The notes: generated by a model not told the origin, from the sequence alone. 64,000 nt of DNA from Ephydatia muelleri (GCA_013339895.1 JABACO010000021.1:5788754-5852753); one strand, 5' to 3'; counted from the stretch's first letter, positions 11,901-23,765 are shown. Numbers and translations are program-made.

Positions 11901-14900
11901 AGTGTGAACAGATATCTGGCACTCTGAAGTGCATTGCCCCGCCTCTTGGTCCAATTGAATTCATTGGACCAGATGTGTACCTTGTGGCTGGAGTGGACTA
12001 CACTATAGTGATGGAGGGTGTCCCTGGACCAGTGGGAGATAGCCTAAACCTTGCAGTCTACCCAGACCCTGTGTTCCTATCAATTAAAGACAATGACCAG
12101 AAACAGACTGCTGGTTCCGTTAAACCCATAAGAATCAATGTAGGCACCAAAAGTTTTACCCTGTTTACCATTAACAAAAGCATTTTTCTTCCATATCTGG
12201 CATTAGGGATACTACATAAAAAGTGTTGCAGTGTTCTTTGAGATCAGTGTGACCATTGATGGAGAGGTTTGTCAAGTGGATGCGGGAGCCATAACCAGCA
12301 CAGTGAGGTGGTAACACGGGACTGCGATCTTCTTCTAACTCCTGCTCCCTTCCACAGACCCTGACGTGCCAGCCTCCACAGTTCCTTTCTGCACAGTTGA
12401 CATACAATGTATTGGTATGTGCATTTGTTTGTGCCCATGCATGGTGACATGCAACAATTTTGTCTGTTATTTGTTAGGTTCGTGTGACTGTTGGTAAATA
12501 CCTTAGCTACACACCTGGCAATATCACACTACTGGTAACAAGCAAAGCTGAAGCATTTCCATTTGCTGCAGCAGTGGGAGGGTGTGTGGCTGGTCTCTTC
12601 CTTCTCCTTCTGGCTCTGGCTCTGGTTGTGGCAGCCATTTTGGTGATACATCGACGGAAGTCTTTGCGTATGGGAAATCTGACTGGGGGGCTGATTACCC
12701 CTTTGCTGGTTGAAAGGGAAGGCTTGAAGACAGGTACAGCTCTTAGTCATATGAGATTACTGGGAGACTGTAATCAAGTGGAATAGATTCGCTCATTTAG
12801 CCAGACATATAAGATAGTTTTAATCAAGCATTTGTCATGTGAGACATCTTATTGACTGAAATGAGTTGGCTTTTGTCATAAAGTATGTTGCTAGATGTGC
12901 AGAGTATATAGAAGTACACAATCTGCATACCATAGTACAACAAAATCTGTATATCCTTTGCAGTAGTATATACAGTTAGAACATCTCTGATATTAAATTG
13001 GAAGGTGAACCAACTGACATTCATTTTTCCAGAATGACTTGGTTTGTAGCTTGATTCCCATGTGTCTATTGAGTTGTTCAGATAAACAATGCATTTTTTG
13101 CTTCCACTTTGCTTTTTCTATGTGTGCACAGTCATGACCTCAAGTACAAGTACTCCACACACCTACAGGTCTCTGTAGCCTACAAATGGCTGACTTCATG
13201 AGGCACTACAGGGGAGCCATCATACCCAGTGACAAGATCTGGGTTTTGAATGCAATTGGAAATGGCAAGTCCAATTTTTTAAAATCAAGTTTCATTCTAA
13301 CTCATTGTCACTCTATGCGATCACACAACAATATCTTGTGCATAAATCGTGCTCTTGAGATCTGCTCTGCTCTATACCCACTCTGGTCTGGTCTATATCC
13401 TCCCTGGTCTGCTCTATACCCACCCTGGTCTGCTCTATACCCTCCCTGGTCTGCTCTATACCCACCCTAGTCTGCTCTATATCCACCTGGTCTGCTCTAT
13501 ACTCACCCTGGTCTACTCTATACCCACTCTGGTCCGCTCTATACCCACCCTGGTCTGCTCTATACCAACCCAGGTGAATTTGGAGTGGTATACAAAGCAT
13601 ATCTTTACAATGACAAAACAGATCAGCATCAGGTGGTGGCTGTGAAGACCTTGAAAGGTTCAGTGTGTGCACACATAGTGTCCTTCAGCAGAATACCTCC
13701 TCCCTCCCCGCCCCCTCTTGTGTTGTCACTAGGTCTGTTTACAATGAGGGATCTTCACAACATGATGAGTGAGATTCTGAAGATGCAGGACTTCAGCCAT
13801 CCTCACGTGATGACTCTGATGGGCATGTCCTTTGATGCTGCCAACACTCCTTCCATGGTGATGCCTTACATGGCCAATGGCAGCCTACTCTCCTACCTAA
13901 AGATGAACAGAGCTCTCCTCTTGGTAGTGGATGTGGCTGCTGATGTGGACAGAGTAAGAGGCTTGGTGCGTGTCCAGTGCACATGGGATGGTAATGCCTC
14001 TGTAACCATTGGTTCCAGCTCCATGCCTCCCAGAAGCTGCTGACGAGGACCTGCTGTCAGGTGGCCAAAGGGATGGAGTACCTTTCAGCACAGAAGTTTG
14101 TGCACAGAGATCTGGCAGCTAGAAACTGCATGTGAGTGAGCCCCTGTCACCATAGGGTTGTGGGGGAGGAGGGAGATGAAATAATGACCACAGCATATGG
14201 GGCAATTGGCACAGGATTGATGCGGATGGGGTCATCAAGGTGGGAGACTTTGGTCTGTCTGAAGATGTGTACATATCCGGGTACTTCAGACTGGACAAGG
14301 AATCTCGAGGAGTCAAACTTCCATTCAAGTGGTTGGCGCCAGAAAGCATTCAGGATGGAGTGTTCAATGAAAAGACCGATGTGGTAAGAGAAGTATGCGA
14401 GATTTAGCTCATTGCACAAATATTAATGAATTGCTTCAAATGTGCATTGCTTTAGAAGTCTGAAGTTTTAATTTCCCCTTACCCTCCCAACCCTTTTTTG
14501 CCTCCTCCCCATCCAATTCTCCCATTTCTCCTAAAAGAAAACCAGAAGTGTTGCAGACATCATTACTACTGTTCAGCCAACCGTCTATAACATATTGGAA
14601 TTAGAGGGGAAAGGGGGGAATGACGCTTGCTTTGATCCAAGCTCTTATACAATTACCCTCCTGGAAGAGAGGAACATTCCCATGTCCACCTCCCATTCCC
14701 ACCTCTCCTTTCCTCTATCCCCTGTCACCTCAACAAAATAGCATTGACAATTTTCCCCACTGAGGTTTAAACGATACAGTAGCTTTGCTCTATCATGCCC
14801 AAAATGAAAATACAACCTTTCAAAAGTGTCTGTAGTTACTGGTACATGGTATAGAAAGAAATCTTGTTGTGCCCTCTGTTATTGTATTAATGGACAAGAA

Positions 14901-16934
14901 TAAGTTCCACTGTTGCTATACTGGTACTACAACCATCACAGTAGCTGGGAATTGCTTGTCCCCCAAGCAAGTATCCTGTTTGTGAGCCTCACACACAATA
15001 TCTACCATAGGTGGTGGCACACTACTGAAATGCATAATCTATAACAATACACCTTTACCTTTCAGTGGTCATTTGGTGTGACATGTTGGGAAGTATTCAC
15101 TGTTGGAAGTGTCCCGTATCCTGGGCTGGATCCTTGCGATCTCCCAACATTTCTCAGGAATGGCAGAAGAATGGAAAAACCCCAAAATGCAGCTTGCTCT
15201 GAAGCAATGTTAGCCAGAAGGTGCCATGCATCAGATCATGTGTACATGCCACTGTGCATTTCAGATACTCACTGATGTTGAGATGTTGGGACTCTGACCC
15301 TGAGGACAGACCTACGTTTGCCAAGATTGCTGTAACTATCTCAAAAGCACTCCAGATAATGTCAGACTATCTGGACCTCTCCATGAAAGTCAACACAATG
15401 CAGAACATACATAATGGAAACCATGAGCTGGCAATCGTAAGCCAAAAACAGTGTGCCTCCTCACACAGCATTACACATGAGCTTCAAGCCTGTTCTAATT
15501 ACTGCCTTCCACTGATTCTCACTGTCCACGATCCCTAAGTATAAAAGTATCAAGCAGATTGCATGCTGTGTTTTCACTGCAAGCTTTGTTTGCACACATC
15601 AAGTTCATGTGTTCTTATTTCACAACATACAGGCTGACACTAGAGCCAGGCAGATGTCAACTGAAGTGGCTGTTGGCAACAAACTTGTAACAACAATACA
15701 AACTTGTGTCTGTGATGGTTATACACAAATGCCTGCAAGTGATGACTATGTCAACCAGGTAAGTCGCTGGCGCACTGGGCAATGGAGGAATACAGATGTA
15801 TGTATATACATCACAGCACTGATAAATGTATACTCCTAATTACAATTGTTGTCTTGTGTAACAGATGCCTGCGCTAGATGACTTTGAAGCCAAAGGAGTG
15901 GCATCCATTGAAGAGCCATTGTCAATCAGTCCACGTTACATTGATCATGTCAGTGTTGTATACACTTTAGAATTTAATCTTCATCACAGAGTATAATTCA
16001 ACAAGAAGAATTGTAATCGTTTTCATGCATGGGACATTTTGCAACCTAAGACTTTGTTTTAGGATGAAATGATTTGCCATCTAGTTTTAAACTGCTAAAC
16101 TCAAATAAAAGTAGTTTTCTAATGATGCTAGATGTTAGATTAAATTGTAGGAGTAAAGCGTTAAACAATGTAGAGGCTCAGATCAAATACATTGTTTGAA
16201 ATGTATTAACTTGCTATGCCTTCAAGACCAAAGACCAAAATCAAGATTAAGTGATAAGGGAGTATAAGTAGCAAGCAAGAGCGCAAAACAATTGCTTCCA
16301 ATTATATGTCAAAATCTTGATATTTAAGTTGCAGTAAGCACTTGACTTTGGAAAACTTTCACTCTAATTAAAATGAACTTCGATTGGATAATTTTTTTAC
16401 CATTGATAACGAAGCTGTATATAACATTTTATAGTTTCAGTGACAAAGAGTTCTTATTGGAGTGCCATTTATTGCTATTACCATATTTATTAATCAATGT
16501 TACATTGTCAGTGTTAATTATTGGCATGTTATGAAGCAAAGTGAGTATATATTGAATAAGTACCGGTAATTAAATTTAATTATTGGACGTGTGCACACTG
16601 CTATATATTTTTAGAACTATAGTTTGCTTATTAGTTTAGTCAGCAAATTATCAGATTCAGCATTGAGTTAAAAAAACTTTCTTGTTTTGTTCATAGAACA
16701 CTTCTTGTATTTGAACTGTATTCTATATCAAGTCTCATTGCAGAGATGTTTAAAACGAACAAGATAAATCATTGTATCCAACATAGTTGAAAAATTATAT
16801 TCTTTTTTTTTGTGTTGTTTATTTATTACTTAGCATTCTTATACTAACTACTGCATTACAAATAGATTCTGGCTTCTGGTGGCCTCAACAATCCACCAGG
16901 TGCAGCAACAATGAACTGTACATTTGTGCAATAA
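8977..16934 (+). CDS. MET/RON-like receptor tyrosine kinase (Sema-PSI-IPT-TM-kinase), multi-exon
   Basis: Membrane receptor kinase, about 1190 aa. Exons that join in phase: 8977-10164, 10259-10387, 11342-11607, 11686-11770, 11900-12139, 12207-12302, 12358-12414, 12478-12733, 13169-13264, 13574-13657, 13733-13953, 14019-14131, 14215-14383, 15066-15208, 15265-15436, 15633-15758, 15865-15948, 16866-16934. Exon 1 starts with a signal peptide (about residues 1-24) and a Sema-like propeller ([17 protein letters not shown]). Then come a PSI module ([10 protein letters not shown]), IPT-like modules ([17 protein letters not shown]), one membrane helix (about 12556-12645) and the kinase: [73 protein letters not shown]. 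The layout and the kinase wording match MET/RON. The 3' end is uncertain: reading through 15948 gives a stop at 15994-15996; splicing to 16866 ends at a TAA inside an AATAAA signal. The start is the only ATG ahead of a signal peptide. Orthology to vertebrate MET is inferred. Confidence 0.85.
10600..10670 (+). repeat. Short tandem repeat in kinase-gene intron 2
   Basis: About four copies of a 12-bp unit related to CTGGCCTGACTG. It lies in the intron between the end of the Sema-like region and the PSI exon. Confidence 0.7.
13265..13573 (+). other. GC-AG intron in the kinase gene, splitting the glycine-rich loop
   Basis: The exon ending at 13264 supplies IGN plus the first base of the next codon. 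The next sequence is GCAAGT, not GTAAGT. Splicing to the AG at 13572-13573 restores [12 protein letters not shown] in frame. GCAAGT is the usual donor consensus of the rare GC-AG class. No GT donor nearby gives the correct frame. Confidence 0.75.
13365..13572 (+). repeat. Minisatellite, 21-bp unit, inside the GC-AG intron
   Basis: About ten near-identical copies of a unit like CTCTATACCCACCCTGGTCTG, filling most of the intron and reaching to its 3' splice site, where the pyrimidine-rich units supply the acceptor tract. It causes spurious open frames on both strands. Confidence 0.9.
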
Positions 16935-16935
16935 A
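16930..16935 (+). promoter_or_regulatory. Polyadenylation signal overlapping the likely stop codon
   Basis: AATAAA. The TAA at 16932-16934 is the in-phase stop if the last kinase-gene exon starts at 16866. A stop inside the poly(A) signal gives a very short 3' UTR. Confidence 0.45.
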
Positions 16936-18640
16936 CAAGAGTGACAAGCAGCGGAATTGAAACTGTGTGTGCTGTAGATGCAGTGTTTTCTGCTTCAATT
17001 TATTATTTGAAGCATGAATTGTTCGCACATTTCTACCTTACTTTTGAAATTTGTGTGTCTACTATCATTTGCTTATTAGTTTGTATAGGGATTATGATAA
17101 ACTTACCTGGTTAACAAACCAATATACAAACTTGGGCTGAAGCTACACAGACCTTGTACATCTCATGATTTTATTTACTTGTAAATGCACCCTGTCTTTG
17201 AAGTGGAGTTAACGTAAACATAGAAGGGTGTAAGGCAGCTGGAGATGAAGAAAATTTGCAAGTATACTAATTGGTCCACAATTTCACAGGAGCGCTATGG
17301 AGCACGTCTACTTGTACTCACAAATAAGTTTTCCAGCTACCCAATCTGTCGCACGTAATGGCTGTAAGAGCTGCTTGTCTATGGCACTTTGAACGTCACT
17401 TTCACGTGATGTGTTCTACCACCTCACACTCCCCACAGTCTATGCCCCCACCCTGCAACAGGTACTCCAAGTGTACGCTTGGTCAATGGTCATCTGTAGA
17501 AACCAAGCTTTCAATGAACAGTAACGTTGAAGTAATTCAATGCAGAGTTGCTACCTGGATCATAGATATTATGCCTGAATGTTGCTGTGCATGATCAATT
17601 TACTCACGTACGGATCGACGAAGCATTAGGTTAATCCAGTTAATTAGTGTACACCCCTACTGATGACATCAATTATGAAGGCACCCAATTATTATACCCT
17701 CCCCCCAAGATGTATGCATATAGCTAGATTGTCTACCCTTGCTAGTGTTAAATTGTGCAGGCCTAGTTTTACCAAATGGTGACATAAGACATACCGAAAT
17801 ATTATTAATTATACAATTATTATTATGGAATATTCTTGTTTTTACCATTTACTGATATCAAGAAATTTTGTCAATAACATTGATGATAAAAAGAAAATTC
17901 TTCCTTACGTAAAACTCATAAAGGAGTAGCTATTGTATATTCAATTTTGAAGCAATGGGCCCCAAAAGGTTACAGGATTTGCCCTGTTAGACAGCTTGGT
18001 AAGTTATTATTTTTTGTCTACCTATCTAAACATTTAACACAAACTTGACTGGTTCAGCCTACTGCGCATAATGGAAATATTCATAATGATGTAATTTGTA
18101 CAATTGCCCATAAACCATCTACAAGGTTGCTGGTGATGAAAAAAAAAAAGGCTAAGTACATTAGAGAAGGATGGGTACTTGCAAAGATATTTGACAGAGG
18201 AAAGGTGAAAATAGTTTTGGTCCCGGGGGTGGGAACAAAATGCTTTTGGGAAAAGTCAAAAAAGTGATAGGAGACTTGAATTTTGTGATCTACTTTCCCT
18301 ACAATAAGACAGAGAGGGTCAGCCAAAGATAAGTGATTCTGACTAGGACAATACGGAAAGTGACTACGAAATGAGTGGCACAGTTGGAGATGGAGTGGAG
18401 GTGATGATGTACAACAGACCAGTATAAGTTTTGCTTGGATATTTGAGCCATTGCTTGAAGATCCACCGTAAATAATGTACTACTCTGTAAATCTTCATCT
18501 TCGTGACAATCAAGACAGCTCAGTTGATACCTCTCTTATCTATCTATTGTTCAAAAGTACTTTCCATTTTCATTGTGCAAAGAAAACATCATCGTTAATA
18601 CCAATCAACCAGCTGATGGTGACACTGAAGGAAGTATCCT
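16936..18640. other. Intergenic stretch, no gene recognised
   Basis: AT-rich sequence downstream of the kinase gene. Nothing codes convincingly. The acidic-looking frame around 18340-18420 could be the degraded start of the transposase relic that follows, but this is weak. Confidence 0.5.
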
Positions 18641-18679
18641 TAAACATTTGGTGATTTTATGATGTTCTTTGCTATATGA

Positions 18680-19832
18680 TTTGCTGCCCTATTGGTGGAA
18701 GTATTTGCCACTATTGGCAATGGTCAGGTGACACTATTTCCACCATCAAATTTAGGCAGATTCATGTATTGGAGAAGATTTGAACTTGTCTGCAAACACT
18801 TAACACTAGGTGACAATGGGCAACCTGATGATATATTGAGGCATTGGCATGATTGGCTCTCTGCCGCGTGCTCATGCTTTCAGCAAGCTATAGTAACAGG
18901 ATGTGAGATTGTTGCCATTGAGTCAATAAGATCTTTGAAAAGGCCTGTTGTGTATTATATGTATGCCATAAACCTGAACCAATAGGTCATGAATTATGGA
19001 CAGTTGTGGACAAAGAAAGTGGCACACTAGTGATTTTTGAGTTAAAGATTCAACAAGACAAAAAGAGTACTTTCAAGAACCACAGCAACAACACTTCATT
19101 CTTTAAAACCATACTTCAGAACCAATCATCTTGTTTGTTTGTATCAATTCATGGTTCAATCGGTAAAAACTGCTGTTTAACAAAAAAAAAGAGGTATTTT
19201 TAGCTTAGGTGTTGTTAAAACCAACCATAAAAACTATCCACGAGTTGAACTAGAAAGTATGGGTGTGTATGAAGTGCATATGACAAAACAGTGATATGGG
19301 TTCCTGTCCGTGAAATGGGACTTAACGCATGTTTTTTTAAAAATAAAATAGAAGTCTGAAATGTCCTCTATACATTGCTTCTTACGCACTGAGAATCAGA
19401 GTATCTGTCATGGATTTGTAAGTCTCTATTTTGTAATTAGCCATACATCTCAACGCAAGCGTTACATTTCTATTGCGCGTACTGGAAATTTATTAGGTCC
19501 CTTTTCACAGAAACGATCCCATATACTGCTTCAAGCTGCACAGTGGAGATCTAACACATATCATAAAATCACCCTTCTTTCTACTGCCAGTTCCAGTAGC
19601 CCTACAAATAGGCCTTACATGAATTCTAAAGGTCAAGGAATTCCAAGACCTGCTATTATTGAAAAGTGGTATGATGCATATGGTGCTGTAGATGCATTTA
19701 ATCACTGTATAGTTGCTGGAGAAAAGCACGGATGGGAGCATCGCATTATGCTTCATGATGACCCAAACTTTCCCCTTTTTACAGGAGTAATGTCTTTTAT
19801 TGATGCAAACATTTATCACACAATGCAATAGT
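18680..19832 (+). pseudogene. piggyBac-like transposase relic, interrupted by a MITE
   Basis: Frames in order: 18692-18985 (FELVCKHLTLGDNGQPDD, then ESIRSLKRPVVYYMYAI), a shifted frame reading GHELWTVVDKESGTLVIFEL (about 18986-19055), and after the inserted MITE a frame at about 19530-19830 with QWRSNTYHKITLLSTASSSS, PRPAIIEKWYDAYGAVDAFN and a W-rich end. The order R-F..L.F.DN, K-P-..-G..LW...D..TG, W.D.K.V..LST and P..V..YN..MGGVD is that of piggyBac-family DDE transposases. Several stops and frameshifts show it is inactive. The cysteine-rich C-terminal domain was not clearly seen. Confidence 0.55.
19298..19520 (+). mobile_element. MITE family A, copy 1 (in the piggyBac-like relic)
   Basis: 223-bp element starting GGGTTCCTGTCCGTG and ending AAACGATCCC, with inner inverted words GGACTTAACGCATG and TTAGGTCCCTTTTC. 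The 4-bp direct repeat ATAT flanks both ends. Removing the element and one ATAT rejoins the transposase-like sequence. Other copies: 24390-24631, 32079-32317, 35287-35519. Confidence 0.8.
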
Positions 19833-20514
19833 TTTTCCCAAGAAGCTCACAGCACCACAAGTCATGCTGAGATGCGACACATGCTGGTAAAACAAAATCC
19901 AGAACTTGACATGCAGACAGACCACGTTCAGTGAATGAAATGCCAGGACATAAGTCAGCATTTATGGTCATGAACACTATAGATGATGTATTATGTCGAA
20001 GCATGAAAGAAGTATGTCACACATGTCCTGCACACAATGTGGAAACTCCAGTGGTACATTTTGTCGACAATCAACAGGCCAAAGTTGCTGGGATGATCAC
20101 CTAAGAATTGGTCTGCCCAAAGAAACATTGTAAGGTTACAGAGTATCACTAATACCAGTTTACATTCACCTGCTCAGCTATCAAAACTGCATGTTTTCAG
20201 AAACAATGTAAACCTCTGAATTAGTACAAAAAAGTCTATCTCCCCTCATTATGGATTGCAAATAATTTTATATGACTTTTTAACAACCTTTTTCTGACCG
20301 TTGTCAATAAAAAGGACAATTTTGTGTACTTTATGCATTCTTGTAATTTTGTTTGCACTCAACAAATACAGAAAAGGTTAATGGTCAGAATAACCGCATG
20401 GTTCAAAGCTTTTTTAAGTTAGCGTCACAATTTGGTAACACTAACTTTTGATCATCCCCAAATTACATACTAGTCAGTCAACATGTCATGTTCCACCAAC
20501 TGCCTCGGAATGGC

Positions 20515-20950
20515 AAAAAAAACTTTGGTTCTGCCTACATGCCGCTTTTGCAGGCCCATTCTAGGGTCACATATTCTTGCTTGTTGTATATGCTTGTTCT
20601 AAATAGCTAGAGGTTTACATAATGAAATCAATATCATCTTATCCTCTGCTACCCACAAGCTTGTAACTGACAATGGTCCTTGTTCTGAATCCAAAGCATT
20701 CATGGATATTAATAGATTTGTCCATATTAGATCAGCCCCGTACCATTGGCTGAAAGGGCTGTGCATGCAGACCCTCAAGGATGGATTGCGCCGTATTAGA
20801 TGGATCTGTTGAAATCCGAGTGGCAAGATTTCTTTCAAAATACAGGTTAACCCCTCATTCTACCACAAGGTTATCACCAAGTGAAATGTTTTGGCATCGT
20901 CCTCATTCACATCTTGATTTGATGAACCCAGATTTAGCTCCAAATTAAAG
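20515..20950 (+). pseudogene. LTR-retrotransposon integrase fragment
   Basis: Shifting frames spell an integrase core: FCRPILGSHI (about 20545-20580), LVTDNGPCSESKAFMDI with the second catalytic Asp (about 20660-20710), IRSAPYHWLKGLCMQTLKD (about 20725-20785) where the catalytic Glu would be expected near the end, then VARFLSKYRLTPHSTT and SPSEMFWHRPHSHLDLMNPD. This is the wording of Ty3/gypsy-type pol. The segment is short and frameshifted and has no LTRs nearby, so it is a relic unrelated to the intact element at 51-56 kb. Confidence 0.6.
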
Positions 20951-21060
20951 GTGTCAGTTGTCAAATCATTCAACGTGAGAGAGGAAGTTGATATTCTCAG
21001 TTTAATAATGCAGAACCATTGGATTCCTGCATGGCATGCAGTATCGTTGCACTAACAGGG

Positions 21061-21680
21061 CCCTTAGGAAATATTGCTTTGATTTGGGTACATTTTTCGA
21101 ACCCCATTTCATTTTGAGCAACCGAAGTACGATCTAGCTTGAAAGAGATGTTCATATTTCTGCCGGTTTATGGCCCTAATTTCCAATTCATTTTAGGTAG
21201 CAGAATTAGAGAGTCAATCTTACCATAGGGACATCTTCCCATCCCATCTCTCCTCCAACCACCACTATAGGCAAGGCTAAAGTATTTTGCTACAACAATA
21301 TGCACAGAGCAAATACTTTGTTCTAAATAACTGATACATGTCTGCATACATAGCCTAACAGTACACTTAGAAGTACTAAGGATAATTTAGAAGTATAATA
21401 CTTTTCTCCTTCTGAGAATCTACTCAGAACATAAGGCAGCACTTCCATTGCACTCAGTAACTTCAACGGCTTGTGTGTCCTGTAGAAAGCAAAGAAACTA
21501 ACTCATATCACATCACAAGACATTCATGTTTTGGTGTTTTGTAACACGTTGAATGTAAAAAGCATGGGAGTCACTGTACTTGTGGAGGGCACTAACAGAT
21601 CAATCCAAATTATATAGCTAGCATCAGCTCTGAGGTAATATTATGTCCATCAAAAAGTGTGTTCTATGGTAGTAGATAAA
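21061..21680. other. Stretch without recognised features
   Basis: No coding or repeat structure seen between the integrase relic and the hairpin element. Confidence 0.5.
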
Positions 21681-22462
21681 TGGAACGTTCTATACGAAAA
21701 TGGGTCTTGTGGATTTTATTTTATAACATAAAATTCAAATCGATATATCTTCCGAAATATTAACGCTATCAGGTTCATATTTTTATCACAACATACCACA
21801 CCATTACTATATGTGAAAATCCATTTTGGTGTCTTACACATGCGGGGTACCGACGTTTCAAGGTCCGATACCCCGTAGGGTTCAAAACGGCCATATCTTC
21901 AGGTAGGAGTGTCCAAATCGGTTCAAAATAGGTACCTATGTAGAAGGGTCCTACCGCTATTGATTTGTTCTGTTCGTTAAGTTTTGCTTTATCCGTTATG
22001 GAGATACAAGTGTGCAAAGAAATTGCATATTTCCCGAGCGTTACGCGCCATTAACGTATTACGACTGGCTTCGAGGACGTCCTCGTAATACGTTAATGGC
22101 GCTTAACGTCCGGGAAATATGCAATTTCTTTGCACACTTGTATCTCCATAACGGATAAAGCACAAATTAACGAACAGAACAAATCAATAGCGGTAGGACC
22201 CTTCTACATAGTACCTATTTTGAACCGATTTGAACACTCCTACCTGAAGATGTGGCCGTTTTGAACCCTACGGGGTATCGGACCTTGAAACGTCGGTACC
22301 CCGCATGTGTAAGACACCAAAATGGTTTTTCACATATAGTAATGGTGTGGTATGTTGTATTAAAAATAGGAACCCGATAGCGTTAATATTTCGGAAGATA
22401 TATCGATTTAAAGTTTATGTAAAATAAAATCCACAAGACCCATTTTCGTATAGAACGTTCCA
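21681..22462. mobile_element. Long-hairpin element D, copy 1 (about 780 bp, two near-identical arms)
   Basis: Begins TGGAACGTTCTATACG and ends CGTATAGAACGTTCCA. The two arms of about 380 bp are nearly perfect reverse complements around a small asymmetric centre at about 22070. The arms carry the blocks TTAACGCTATC, TTTTGGTGTCTTACAC, GATACCCCGTAGGGTTCAAA and TATCCGTTATGGAGATACA. No transposase. Copy 2 at 36111-36874 is almost identical and in the opposite orientation. The target duplication is not clear. Confidence 0.9.
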
Positions 22463-22549
22463 AATGTTTTTTCACTGTCAGCTGCATTGTTATTCATATG
22501 TTTTATAAAATACTTTTGAGAACTGTGGAAATAAAATATATATTTGCCA

Positions 22550-23115
22550 GCTATCCCCAGACACCAAAGAGTGATGGAGGTTATCAGTGAAACTGGTGCT
22601 TCTTCTAGGTTGTCTACCCTTCCAATTATTGAGCACAGTTTTTTACAACAAGGGTGCCTAAGAAATGCACCTTGCTTGCCTCCGCATTTAAACTTTCAAT
22701 TGTGTTTGTGGCAGCATCTTTACTGTTCAACATGCATTAATGCAACTTTCCCTGCCACAGTTTTCATCAATCAGATTCAAGAAATGAGAGCATTACAGCA
22801 TCACAGATGTAAGAAAGGTTGTTACAATGTTGCTACTGAACTGCATCTGCCACCTCTCTCAGGAGAACAGTTTAATTACATGAGGCTTGTCTTGTTGTAA
22901 TTGCTGATGAGTTCTGGAGTAACAACCGGCAGAAAGTGTACTTTGACATCAAAGTTATTAACCTAATTCTTGCAGTGCACTATCAGTTTGAACAGGAAAA
23001 AGTGACAATTAATGATAAACATAGTTGAACATGGATGCTTCTCACCACTGGTTTTACATCTGGTGGACTCAGGCCATTGCATGACTTTAGTAAGATTCCT
23101 CAGTGCTGAAAAGCA
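22550..23115 (+). pseudogene. Retroelement ORF fragment (domain downstream of a reverse transcriptase)
   Basis: Broken frames read in order CYNVATELHLPPLSGEQFN, then DEFWSNNRQKVYFDIKVIN, then VEHGCFSPLVLH. The motif order C.NV..E..L.PL.GE.F, A.GFW.....FFDV+V.NP and VEHG.F.PLV is one I associate with proteins encoded downstream of reverse transcriptases in animal retroelements. Stops and frameshifts are present. The reverse transcriptase itself is missing, and the assignment is from memory of the family. Confidence 0.4.
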
Positions 23116-23642
23116 TGCCCAACACTTTGTTTTGGATCCGGGCTAAACTAAGCTATATGCTGCTTTGCTGAGCGACTTAGAATTTGAGATTTTATTAGCA
23201 CCATCCCATTTCTCTTCACTTAACTCTGTAATGAACGTTATTACTTGCTCATATAGCAGACTCAAGCTACCCTATAACATCAGCTCTGTAGTAAATATAT
23301 GTGATATGCATCTATGACATCTTGTATGTTCATTTATTAATTTACTTCACATTGATTATCCTATCAATGCCGCTTAAATTGTTAAGTAGAGCATTTTAAC
23401 TATTTATATTTTTTAAATCTGCAAGTATGCAAATTAATAATGTGAATATGTGTATTTTGGCAACAACCTTGGTTATTCATAGCACAAAAAACTAGGCATG
23501 ATTTATTTTTGTGTAGGGCGGTTGAAATGACATAAACTGCTGCAAAAAAATGGGCAGCAATCAGATAGAATGAAGGTAAAAGCCGGCACAACATTAATGG
23601 TTTAGACAAAGCATTTGTATGCACAAATTGAATAAAAATTAA

Positions 23643-23765
23643 GGAAACAAGGGGTTACTGATGGTTATGATTTAACAAATAGATATAGTTTCTTGAACTT
23701 GCTAAATTCAGGTCTGTAATATTTGTAAATCCATAATTTCATCATTTCCATAATCCCTTGTTTCC
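23643..23765. mobile_element. Small MITE with GGAAACAAGG termini, copy 1
   Basis: 123 bp. Starts GGAAACAAGGGGTTA, ends TAATCCCTTGTTTCC. A related 116-bp element is at 43198-43313. Confidence 0.6.

Noticed and set aside
13313..13672. Frames of 94-119 codons with repeated QTRVGIE or LLYTHPG
   Set aside because: Translations of the intronic minisatellite.
21775..22017. 80-codon frame (also at 36549-36839) beginning MHTCISITDKAKLNEQN
   Set aside because: It lies in the arm of a palindromic element and is present on both strands and in both copies; no known motif, so treated as element DNA rather than a peptide gene.
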